From Mesostigma viride (Eukaryota; Streptophyta; Mesostigmatophyceae; Mesostigmatales; Mesostigmataceae), in the NCBI GenBank assembly GCA_009746045.1, contig RPFO01000017.1, positions 1,477,452-1,541,451 of the forward strand: a DNA stretch of 64,000 nucleotides, given 5' to 3'. Below are positions 46,814 to 56,225 of the stretch, piece by piece. The position numbers were made by a program, and so were the translations under genes. Positions within the stretch are counted from its first letter, which is position 1. Each line of letters begins with the position of its first letter. A model generated the notes under the pieces. That model worked only from the letters and a program-made list of their open reading frames with translations, had not been told where the DNA came from and did no database searches.

Positions 46814-47897
46814 ATGTCCGGTGTCACTCACTACACCGTGGAGGCCGTCATGCAGCAATGCATCGACACCCTGCAGAGTAGGCAACAGAATCTCGGTCAA
46901 TGGAAAGAGGAGGCCGATAAACTCGAACGGGAAGCGCAGTCGACACAAGATTGGGACGCCAAAATGAAGGCCAGGTTGGCCGCGCGGGCCCTTAGAAGCA
47001 CCATAGCCAAGGTGGAGGGGGGGAGTATGACGAGTTCCTCCTGGACATCCTGCCCACGTACAGGAAGTACAAGGACACGTTCGACGGCGCCGGGGCCAAG
47101 AAGCGCAACAAGACCGACCCCCCTGGTGGAAAAAAGACAGCGACAAACAGGGGCGAGATATTCCGCGAGTTCATCCGAGTGGTGCAAAAGTACCCTTCCT
47201 CAACGTACCGACGGGCACGGCACAGGTGACAGACGAGCCGGCCCTGTACGGCTTCTGCCCCGCGTGCAACACCAACATGGTGGAGAACTCGCGAGAGGCG
47301 CTGCTCTTGTGCTCGGCGTGCGGCCTCACGTCCGAGATGTGCAATGACTCGGAAAGGAACGTGCCCTACGGCACCCCCGTGTGCGTCACCGACTACTGCT
47401 ACAAGCGGATCAACCACTTCAACGAGACGCTCTCACAGTTCCACGCGAGGGAGAAGTCCTCCATCCCGCAAGAGGTTATCGACAGCCTCGCCACCGAGTT
47501 CAAGAAGGCAAGGATAGCGGACACCAGCGCGCTGACCCCGAGCATAGTGCGCAAGTTCCTTCGCAAGCTTCGGCTATCCAAGTACTTCGAGCACTCCGTC
47601 CAGATCACCCACATGTTCAGCGGCACCCCTCCGCCCACCATGACCCAGGTGCAGGAGGACAAACTGAGGACCATGTTCCGCCTCGTGCAGGAGCCCTTCG
47701 AGCAGGTTGTGCCAAAGGGGCGCAAGAACTTCCTCAACTACTCGTACTGCATCCACAAGATGTGCCAGCTACTGGAATACGACGAGTTCCTGTCCCACTT
47801 CCCCCTCCTGAAGAGCAAGGAGAAGTTGTGGGATCAGGATGAGATTTGGAAGAACATTTGCAAGAAGCTCAACTGGCAGTTCATCCCCTCCAAGTGA
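46814..47897 (+). CDS. VLTF3 (A2L)-like late transcription factor, split by two frame changes
   Basis: ATG 46814. The first frame (a coiled coil) breaks in a run of seven G at 47027-47033; a second break lies near 47191 in a C run. The last frame has CPACNTNMVENSREALLLC and CSACG (zinc ribbon), YCYKRINHFNETLSQF, and the family end NFLNYSYCIHKMCQLL, LLKSKEKLWDQDEIW and W-x-FIPSK. This is the VLTF3 family, a hallmark of the phylum. Domains are complete across frames. Confidence 0.88.
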
Positions 47898-47906
47898 CGG
47901 CCCGAC

Positions 47907-48389
47907 TCACGCGCGGGTCTTGCGCCCCAACATCTCGAACCGCAGCACGATCGTCCAATCGGCAAGGTTGGGGATCGCGCTAGACGTGAACTGGTCGATC
48001 GTGTCGAGGTGGCACACCCTGATTTTGACAGAGCCCCCGTCCCGCAGCAGAAAAGGGTCGGACACCGGGAGACAGTTTTGCTGGTCGGTGATAGAGTAGT
48101 TGCTAGAGGAAGCGCTTGTGGCCACCGTAGTGGCGATCGGTGTCATGTCGCCACTAGAGCAAGGGAACGCGTCCGACAATATCCCGATGACCGTCCGAGT
48201 GCCCTTCGGCACGAAACCCTTGATGGACGCAAATAACACGTGCGCCTTCCACCGCCCATCGAGAATGGGAGCGGATGGGTCGGGAGGGATCTGCACAGTC
48301 CACTCGTTAAACTCGGTGGACACCGTCTTCGCGGTGGTGGACGTGTTGGCAGAGAAGAGCGTCAGCACGTACACGTCTGTCATGGCCAC
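47907..48389 (-). CDS. Hypothetical protein, possible virion protein
   Basis: 160 residues; an internal ATG at 48383 is an alternative start. Beta-rich composition (S, T, V; VYVLTLFSANTSTTAKTV) without Cys-rich motifs. It resembles small capsid or penton proteins in composition only. It is convergent with VLTF3. Confidence 0.55.
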   Translation of the reverse strand: MAMTDVYVLTLFSANTSTTAKTVSTEFNEWTVQIPPDPSAPILDGRWKAHVLFASIKGFVPKGTRTVIGILSDAFPCSSGDMTPIATTVATSASSSNYSITDQQNCLPVSDPFLLRDGGSVKIRVCHLDTIDQFTSSAIPNLADWTIVLRFEMLGRKTRA

Positions 48390-48464
48390 TTTGCTGATAG
48401 TAAGCGAGAGAATTATGTCGCGCGCGTTTATGTGGCGCGTATTGTGGGCGGTACTTGTTGAAAA

Positions 48465-48894
48465 CGATGACGCTCGGAATCATCTCCATCAACTGCCCCG
48501 TGGCCAAGTCGCTCCCCTACGCCGGAGTGTACCGCCCCGCCATGGCCAAAGCCCACTACTGCGAGGTGGACCTGGACACGGGCGAATATGGCAAACTGTC
48601 GGCGCTGCACTCCTTCCGGTTCAAAGTCCCGCTCAATTCCCGCCCGACAGATGATGACGTGCGCGCCGTTAACATGCTGTTTGCCATATTGAGGGAAACT
48701 ATCCGCGCGATCACATCACCATCGTCGAGTTCGACGACCACTCGACTCGCTACGGCACCGTCTACATTGTAACGTCAGACGACTCCAATGGCCCCGTGCC
48801 CTATAACGACTTCAAGGCCCACCGCACGGTGCTAGACTTTGAACTGCGCCAAAGCCAGATGGAGGACGGGGGGGTGGTGTACGAGTTCCCTTAA
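48465..48894 (+). CDS. Hypothetical protein, split by one frame change
   Basis: ATG 48465 starts a beta-rich protein. The frame changes near 48700, and the other frame continues to 48894 with ITIVEFDDHSTRYG and a DDSNGPVPYNDF segment. AATAAA lies at 48904-48909. No family is recognised. Confidence 0.55.
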
Positions 48895-48983
48895 TATATT
48901 TTTAATAAAATTCAGACACATTGGATGACACAAATCGAGTTTATTTACAATTGCAGGGGTGATAACGCTCCAAAGGCGAACGG

Positions 48984-49385
48984 CTATTGGAGTGCATCGG
49001 TCAGCGGGGGCGTCTTCTCGACACCGCTTGCTCTCAGGCTCTTAAGACCCTTTAACAGCATGGAAGTGACCGACTTGGCAATGACCAATTCCCTCTGTGC
49101 GTTGTCCAGCTGTGTCCTCCACTTCTCTGCAGCCATGTTTTGGCTCCTCAAAGTCATCTCCAACCGTTTGATGTCAGCCTCCTTCTGAGAAATGACCTCT
49201 TGGAGTTGTCTTTTCTGCTTAACAAGCTTGTTCTTCGCCCTCGCGTGCCTCTTCCTGGCGGCATCCTTATCATTCTTGTACTTTGTCATCGCATTCCCCA
49301 GAGTGTCCTTTATCTCAACAAACTGGGCATGGACAGTGGCCAAGAATTCCCTGGGAACAAGCACCTTGGACGAGGGGGGGCTCAT
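48984..49385 (-). CDS. Coiled-coil protein
   Basis: 133 residues from ATG 49385, ending at 48984. The central 70 residues form a charged coiled coil (RHARAKNKLVKQKRQLQEVI). It has no recognised family. Confidence 0.55.
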   Translation of the reverse strand: MSPPSSKVLVPREFLATVHAQFVEIKDTLGNAMTKYKNDKDAARKRHARAKNKLVKQKRQLQEVISQKEADIKRLEMTLRSQNMAAEKWRTQLDNAQRELVIAKSVTSMLLKGLKSLRASGVEKTPPLTDALQ

Positions 49386-49659
49386 TTCCTGCCGTCGAAC
49401 AGGGCTTTTCCACCTCATTTAGCCCGATGGAGGAATGTTTTCCTTGTCGGAATCATAGCTGCAGTCTGAGCCGCTCCACCCCCCATAATTGCTGCCCCTT
49501 TCTGCCATAGCCAGAAGCACACTTTAGACGGATGGCAGTCGGAACAGAGGGCCTTTTCACAATGGCTGGCTTTTGCCCACAAGAAATTCCGTGCCATGCA
49601 GGCAAATGCTGAAATTTTACTAGGTGGCAAGATCATACAAATGTTGCCCTGTCAGCAGA

Positions 49660-49770
49660 GATCTGTGAGATTCCTGCTGACTGTGCATACAGAGATCTCG
49701 GTCCGTGCGAAATCCGAGATCTGGCGTCATCCGTCTGACAGAGAGATCTCCGTACGGATAGTGTGACGTC
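49660..49770. repeat. AGATCT-rich intergenic cluster
   Basis: Four AGATCT and several GATCT relatives lie within about 110 bases. The wider gap 49386-50168 also holds repeats of CCCCTTGCAAACATTTCTT (about 50048-50140) and a good 3' splice site before 50164. No intact gene is seen in the gap. Confidence 0.75.
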
Positions 49771-50168
49771 GGATCTGCCAGATATTTTTTCGTGACTCAG
49801 CCGAAATAGCAGGACCTTCTAGAAGCGAAATCTTGCCCATCCATCTGTGGATACTCCTGGCCGCTGGTTTCTTGCCCAAATTCTTAAAAGGTCTTGCCAC
49901 CCCTTTGCACACCCACAGTCCACAGCCTCCATACCCAGCACCCAGTGCCCCTCTACAGGCAGCCATTTTCGCATCTCGTGCGTCCAAAATCCATCTGTGG
50001 GCCACAGTCAGCCAGCTTCAGGTATTGCAGACTGTGTTTTCCTGGCCCTTTGCAAACATTTCTTGGCTTTCCATGCCCCTTGCCACTGTTTCATGGCCTT
50101 TTAATGGTGTCTCTGCCCCTTGCAAACATTTCTTTCCCCTTGGCTGTCTTTTCCTTCTTGCAGGGGTC

Positions 50169-51139
50169 ATGAGTGCTCATCAGCCTGCATGGGATCAACC
50201 TGTGTTGGAGGACAAGATGGTCCAGAGGTATATCACCCAGGACACCACGTGGATGCATAACCCAGAAACGGGAGAGAAGATCTACCGGACCCAGAAAAAC
50301 AAGGCGGATGCTGAGAACTGGAAGAAGAACAACCCTGGGAAGGAGCCCCACGTCCCCACCCAGAGGTGCTTACGTTGCAAGCAGCTGAAGCCAACAGACT
50401 CCTTCCTCACCGAGTCGGGCAAGTGGGACGAGTGCAATCCATGCCGCGACAACATGGAGAAGTTTGCCAGAAGGAGGGACGACTCCATTCGCGCGACTGC
50501 CAAGAAGGAGGTCGCCAGGATCGCTGGAGGGGCGGTGTCAGAGGATCTCCCAATCCTTCCCAAGTGCGGCAGGGGGGATAAGGAGTTTGAGGATGCCATC
50601 AGACAGGTACGCGATTACAGCGTCGGGGGGGGGGCGACGAGGGGCTGGACGGTCTGGGCTCTTGCCTTCTGTGCGAGGAACGCCTCGAAAGCGTTCACGT
50701 CCCCACAACCAAGCAGAGGCACTTCCACGCCGGCGGTGCTTGCGGTGGCTGCGTAGTGCAGTTCCTGATCAAGCAGGAGGACGACAGCGACGCCGACTGC
50801 CCCATCTGCATCGTGGAGAAGCGCCCCCTGGACCTGGTGGCCAAGCTGCAGTTCCCCTACTTCACCTTCGACTTCACGCTGACGGCCCTCGCCCACGTAC
50901 TCAACGGCGACTGGTACGGCGGTGCGGACTTCTTCATGCTGCAGGAGGAGGAGAAGGAGCCCGAGGAGCTGCCCCCTGTTTGCCCCGTCGAGGAGCCGGC
51001 GAGGGCGCGCGCACTGGGGGCGGGCGTCGACGCCGAGAGCGCATTGAAGTGCGAGGAGACGTTTCTGAGTGGCACCCAGCCTGGTGACAAGTGGGAGGTG
51101 GAGGTGATCGAGGAGACCCCCCCTCTCCCAAGCGCGTGA
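50169..51139 (+). CDS. RING-like zinc-finger protein, split by one frame change
   Basis: ATG 50169. The N-terminal region has a C-x2-C to C-x2-C pair (RCLRCKQLK, CNPCRD). The frame changes in a run of ten G at 50625-50634. The next frame gives a RING-like set: CLLCEERLE, HFHAGGACGGC and CPICIVEKRP. The C-terminus is acidic. It may be an E3 ligase. A CAG 3' splice site immediately upstream (50161-50163) suggests a 5' leader exon. Confidence 0.6.
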
Positions 51140-51421
51140 GGCCGTTTAGGCGGTGTGCCCCCACTCTTCCGTTTGGCAAGTGATATGCGTGTCTCACTAT
51201 GCTTGATGGAATTTGCCAAGTTAACTCCAGATGGAATTGTGAAGTTAATTAACAAATCAATAAAGTTGAGCACATTATGTCCCACTCCTCGTGTCTTTCG
51301 GCTTCGTAATCAGCTCATGACCCACTAGAATCTCGCTAGCCTTGTCAGTACGTACCCCGGGCGTCCACGGGTGCGCCCACTCACAGCTAGATTTACCTTA
51401 GAATAGTACGCACCATCCACC

Positions 51422-52264
51422 ATGTCCCAGGTGGTCCGCTACCTGACCCCCGCGGACGGGACAGAGGAGGACCCCCGGTTCAGTGGCAAGATCCGCGTGA
51501 CGGATGACGGCAGAATCTCCGTGTATGATGCCATGGCTGCTATTGGCATTTCACAGCCCAGAGTGTACTTTCTCAACCTTCAAAAGGCCAATGAGGAGGT
51601 TGTTAAAATTTTTAACTACCTCAAATTCCCTGGCCCTGGCCAGCGAGAGACGCCCGTGACCGACCGACAGGGCATGGCCAAGATTATAATGCTGCTGCCC
51701 GGCAAGGTCGCCGCCAAGTTCAGGGATGAGCTGTCCATCCTCCTGGAGCGCTACCTTAATGCTGACCGCACTCTCGCCCAGGACATTCTGCGGAGGGCAG
51801 ATGCCAAGGAGGACGCCATAGCTAACCTGGCTGACAATACCCGCATCCGCAACTCGTGTGCCGCGAAGGCACTGGGCGAAACCATCAAGGGGTACATCGA
51901 CTCTCACGACTGTGGTCCGATCTACGCAATGGTTCACGACACCAACAACGTTGCCGCAACTGGAAAGAAGGCCAGCGAGTTAAAGGCCATGTTTGGGGCA
52001 TCCAAGTCCTCCTCGTCGCGCGACCTACTGACAGAAAAGCAGAGTGCCGCCATGCTATTGTTACAGCTGTGCGAGGCTGATGAGATAAAAATGACCGGCG
52101 ATAACCCCCTCACTGTGGCCAAGAGGAACAGAGAGACATTTGAGCCGGTGTTTAAGGCAAAAGGTCTGCATGACGAATTTGCGCACGAGGAGTGCATCAG
52201 GGACAATGTGAAAGTCATGCGGCTTAACCAGAAGGCCACCAAGGCCAATGTCATTTCAGCTTAA
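51422..52264 (+). CDS. Bro/KilA-N-family-like protein
   Basis: 280 residues. Residues 25-115 have RISVYDAMAAIGISQP and FPGPGQRETPVTDRQGM, then IIMLLPGKVAAKFRDEL and LERYLNAD. This phrase is common in proteins of large DNA viruses and of protist genomes that carry virus-like genes. The C-terminus is helical. It may bind DNA. AATAAA lies at 52275-52280. Confidence 0.6.
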   Translation: MSQVVRYLTPADGTEEDPRFSGKIRVTDDGRISVYDAMAAIGISQPRVYFLNLQKANEEVVKIFNYLKFPGPGQRETPVTDRQGMAKIIMLLPGKVAAKFRDELSILLERYLNADRTLAQDILRRADAKEDAIANLADNTRIRNSCAAKALGETIKGYIDSHDCGPIYAMVHDTNNVAATGKKASELKAMFGASKSSSSRDLLTEKQSAAMLLLQLCEADEIKMTGDNPLTVAKRNRETFEPVFKAKGLHDEFAHEECIRDNVKVMRLNQKATKANVISA

Positions 52265-52294
52265 ATAGTGAAGTAATAAAGCATCCTATTCCTC

Positions 52295-53076
52295 TCAATC
52301 GTTCATGTCGATGTCCGCGTCGATCTTGGGGGCCAGCGCGAACATGAGCACGCCCAAGTCCCCCACCTTGTACTTCACTATGATGGGGTAATCGTGGCTC
52401 AAGAACAGCTGCACACTATTGCACAGTCCGGCGCTCTTAGAAAACGTGCACAGGTAACGCAGCGAGTACACCTCGTTATGACCTCCTTCTCGTCCTTCAC
52501 GTCCACCTCCATCTCGGGGAACTCCTCCCCGATCTCCAAGTGACAATCGCCGATGTCGCCGGAGCACGACATGGTGATGTGCCTGCCCTCGCACTTCACG
52601 TTCACCGTGTCGGCCACCACCGAGAGGTCGCGGCAGATCTTTTGGAACTCCGAGCTGACCATGGTGATCGCGACCGAGTACTCCTTCTCGGGTATTTCCA
52701 GACTGCTCTCGTCGATGTCCAGCAGCTTCATCGTGTAGGACCACTTGGTGTTCTTCACCTTGTTCACGATGTTGATCTCCATCACCTCCTGTTTCGTCAC
52801 ATCGAGCCGCAGCTCGAGCTCGTCGTTGCTGGACACGTTCTTCAGCAGCTTGTACAGGTTCAGCAGGCTCACGCCCACCGTGAAATTCTGCGAGCAAGAG
52901 TACTCCTCGATCTTGTCCGCTTGCAGGTTCACATGGAACAGAGCGCAGTGGCACCCGTCCATGGCGGTGATGTGCACGCCATTGGGGTCGAACCGCACAT
53001 TCACGTCGTTGGTCAGCTCCTTCAGCGCCTCCACCAGCAGCTTAATGGACGACCCCTGGACGGTCCTGAACTCCAT
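52295..53076 (-). CDS. PCNA: PCNA-type sliding clamp, split by one frame change
   Basis: The start at 53076 gives MEFRTVQGSSIKLLVEALKE. The PCNA body follows with FDPNGVHITAMDGCHCALFH and then VGVSLLNLYKLLKNV. The frame changes near 52480. The other frame has VYSLRYLCTFSKSAGL and ends with VKYKVGDLGVLMFALAPKID, the typical PCNA C-terminus. The clamp tethers polymerase to DNA. The break is not in a long homopolymer. Confidence 0.9.
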
Positions 53077-53166
53077 TATGGTACGCGTGCGACTGTTTTT
53101 GTGCTAATGTAAGCGCGGGAGCGTCCAGACGAGGACGAGCGTCCGGCAGCGGACACGGTGCGGCGG

Positions 53167-53448
53167 CTAGGGTGGGAGCTCGAACGGGGCCTCGTACACA
53201 ATGGCTCCGAGTAAGGTGTAGTTTATGAAGTTCGGGTCGGTGTCCTCCTGTATCGGATTCCTTCCGTTCTTCTGCAGCACGTACATGGCCGTGTGCCATT
53301 CCCCGTCCCTTTTCACCTGCGTGGTATACAGCCTGAAGTTGCCGATGTCCAATGGGTTTGTGGACAACAAACTGTCCCCCGTCGCCGTGAACCGGATGCG
53401 GTTGTTTATGTTGACGTAATCGGCTGTCAAGCGGGTGACGGAAGACAT
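53167..53448 (-). CDS. Hypothetical protein, possible virion protein
   Basis: 93 residues from ATG 53448. Beta-rich composition, ending LGAIVYEAPFELPP. A TATAAT box lies just upstream on the same strand (53456-53461). No family is recognised. Confidence 0.55.
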   Translation of the reverse strand: MSSVTRLTADYVNINNRIRFTATGDSLLSTNPLDIGNFRLYTTQVKRDGEWHTAMYVLQKNGRNPIQEDTDPNFINYTLLGAIVYEAPFELPP

Positions 53449-53538
53449 CGTGCTGATTATAGCAACAGGAAATATGTCGCCACCAACCGCGGCCAGAAGG
53501 GACCAATTAAAATATAAAGTACACGTAAGAACGCCAGC

Positions 53539-53892
53539 ATGAACAAGTGTCGCAAGGAGAAGGCCGCCATTACCAACTCCGATAAGGCGCTGCTCGGAGT
53601 GTTGCTGTCCGGCATGAAACAGGGGTGGAGCGCGTCGCTGGACGGAGAAGGCAACGTGGTGTTCGAAGTGCCAGAAGACGACGAGATGCCGCACACGGAC
53701 GTGTGCATGAACCAGCATTTTGTGGGCGGCGGCGAGCAATTCGATACTGATCACGACGGCATCTTCGATTTGATCGCGCACGTCATGTCGTCCGGGTTGA
53801 AGCCCCCGGCCGCAGCACAAGGCATCGACAAGGTTATACAGGTCGGAAACCGCAAGCTGAGACTGACGGTCTCTGTGCGCGAGGAGGATTGA
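53539..53892 (+). CDS. Hypothetical acidic protein
   Basis: 117 residues. A helical N-terminus is followed by acidic stretches (VPEDDEMPHTDVC and FDTDHDGIFDLI). No family is recognised. Confidence 0.55.
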   Translation: MNKCRKEKAAITNSDKALLGVLLSGMKQGWSASLDGEGNVVFEVPEDDEMPHTDVCMNQHFVGGGEQFDTDHDGIFDLIAHVMSSGLKPPAAAQGIDKVIQVGNRKLRLTVSVREED

Positions 53893-53963
53893 TAAGCACC
53901 CCTTATGTGTTAATAACCAATCGCGTTTTACATTGCAATAATTTGTATGCGTCTAATAGGAAC

Positions 53964-54474
53964 ATGGACGAAGAGGCACAAAACATACTGTCCACATTCA
54001 TAAAGGAGGCCAACCTGCCCCCGCCTCAACCCAAACTGCAGACGGGCCCTACTGCCGCCAACCCCGCCAACCGCCATCAATACATAGTGAAAATGGGGGA
54101 CACCTGGGAATCCATAGCCAGCGCCGCAGGGGTGCAGGTCACCGAGCTCATAGCCAAGAACATTCACGTGCACCCCCGCTACCTATCACCGGGCGACGTG
54201 CTGATAATACCCCAGGAGATGACGTCCGAGGACTTTGCCAGGATCATCCTCAACCAAGGAAACAAAGTGTCTGTGTCTCGCGCCCAGGAGCCACACCGGC
54301 AGCGGGGCGCGGAACCCAATCCTCGCTTGGCGCCACGACAGTGGGGGGGGGAGAGAGGACCTGCTGAACAACATCCTGGCACTCAGTGGTGTGCCCGTGG
54401 AAGTCGCGGCACCGATCGTGGAGAGCATGGCGCGGTCGTCGGCGGGGAGTGCGGCGTCCGCGTTTACGTCATGA
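53964..54474 (+). CDS. LysM-domain protein, split by one frame change
   Basis: ATG 53964. Residues about 46-90 form a LysM motif (YIVKMGDTWESIASAAGVQV, then LSPGDVLIIP). The frame changes in a run of nine G at 54343-54351, and the other frame ends at 54474 with LLNNILALSGVPVEV. LysM domains bind glycans such as chitin and peptidoglycan. It overlaps the end of the capsid gene by 11 bases, so it is probably a virion surface protein. Confidence 0.65.
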
Positions 54475-56126
54475 AGACCTTCCTGCCGTGGCCCTGGCTG
54501 ACCTCGAACATGTTCATGGTGCGCGCGTAGATGTGGATGTGCCCGTCGGACATGACCGCGCCCTCCTTGAGCCCCGGTATCTGCTTGAAATAAAGCCGCA
54601 GAGAAGCCCTGTCGATCTTGCTCAAGTTTATGCTGCCGTTCGGGTCGGTGGACTCGGGCCTGAAGCAGAACGGCATCACAAACAGGTTCTGGTTGAAGTT
54701 GTTCGTAGGCCCGTTGGAGTGGAACTCGAAGGGAAGGTAAAACCCGAACCAAAGAGGGTCGCGGGGGGGGACCACAGGTCCTTCCCGTTGATAGCGAACG
54801 TGGCCCTGTCGAATAGCGTGTCGTCGATCTGGGCCCAGTCCTCCGTCTTCCCCGGGACAAAGTACCCGCGCGAGTCCCACCGCAAATCCTTCTTACCGAC
54901 CATGGGGCGGTTGGCCTCGAAATTCCAGAACTTGACGTTGTCCACAAGCTGCCCGTCGCCGGTGATCGTGCGATAGTCGGCCCTGTAAAAAAAGATGAGC
55001 TCCTTGCACGGGCCGGAGAACTTGTCGAGCGGGATCTCCTTGTACAGCTTGTCCGTCGTTTTGATGGGAACGGACAGGTGCTGGGTCTCCGTTATCAGCC
55101 ACGAATTGTGCGACCTCATGAACTGCTCCCTCTCGAACGCGTCCAGGAAAACGTAGCGGGTCACGAGGCCCACCTTCTTCAGCTCGCCCCCGACGTCGAG
55201 GTCCTTCAGCAGGCGCCCGGCGGGGTCGCGAGTCAGGTTACCGGTTCCCACCGGGTCCTCATAGAATAGCGGCACGTCCTTCAACATCCACCTCTCTGGA
55301 TTAGGGCTGGGTAGGGTGATCGGGGGCTGGCGTTGGGGTCCACGAAAAAGGTGGCCTTCTCGTGGTATTTTAAGTACGACGAAAGCAGCGGGCGGGGGCT
55401 CAACTTCACGCGCACCTCCATCTCGTGGTACTGCAGCGCGCTGATAGGAAGCGCGTGGCCCTGGCTCTCGGAAAAGTAGAACTGGATCGGGATGTAGATG
55501 TGCTGGTCGTGCTGCGTGCCGATATTGAACCCCCCGCCGTTGTCATCGGGGGTGTTGAGCACCACGCTGTTGGACTGGGTGTGGACCAGCGAGTCCCACA
55601 CGTACATGAAGTCCCCCGTCACGCTGTCCACCATCTGGTTGCCCACCCACAATTCCACCTTCTCCGGCAACACGTACCCCATCGAACGCATCCACGACTC
55701 GTTGAACATGTCGTGGGTCACGCCCTTGTACCCCAACTGTGCACTGCGAGGGACCTTGCTGGCGTCCAGGGCCACCGTGATGTCGACGGTAGCCGTGGAA
55801 TTCGTGGCGGTGTACCGCATGGTAGCCGGGTCCACGAACTTCACGTCGTTCACCGTGTGCTCCATCGTGCCATAGTTCAACTTGTTCACGTGGAAGTACA
55901 GGTACATCTTGGTGATCAGGTCGCCGATCCTGGGAACGACGAAGCGAACCTCCGACCCGTACTCCGCCTTGTTGACGGGGTTGAGCTGGACGTCGGTCCA
56001 ACTGTAATTGGTGTGGCGGCTATACACGTGCTTGAAGTACGTCTTCTCGGGCAGCGCGGTGAGGTGCTCGTCAAACGTCCCCTTGGAATGCAGCCAGGTG
56101 ACCGGCGCGCTCAGGTCTTGAGACAT
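54464..56126 (-). CDS. Major capsid protein, first copy, split by two frame changes
   Basis: The start at 56126 gives WLHSKGTFDEHLTALPEKTY and FKHVYSRHTNYSWTDV, the typical N-terminus of double-jelly-roll capsid proteins, then GHALPISALQYHEMEVRVKL. Frame changes lie at a run of five G at 55322-55326 and at a run of eight G at 54763-54770. The second jelly roll has LITETQHLSVPIKT and the end of the protein SINLSKIDRASLRLYFKQ. All conserved blocks are present across the frames. Confidence 0.9.
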
Positions 56127-56225
56127 TGACGCATTTCATACATCGCGTGCGATAATTTGTGTGTGGCCCCAACCGCGTTACTGCACGAACGATTTTTTTT
56201 CTCCGCAAACACTATACATCACAAC

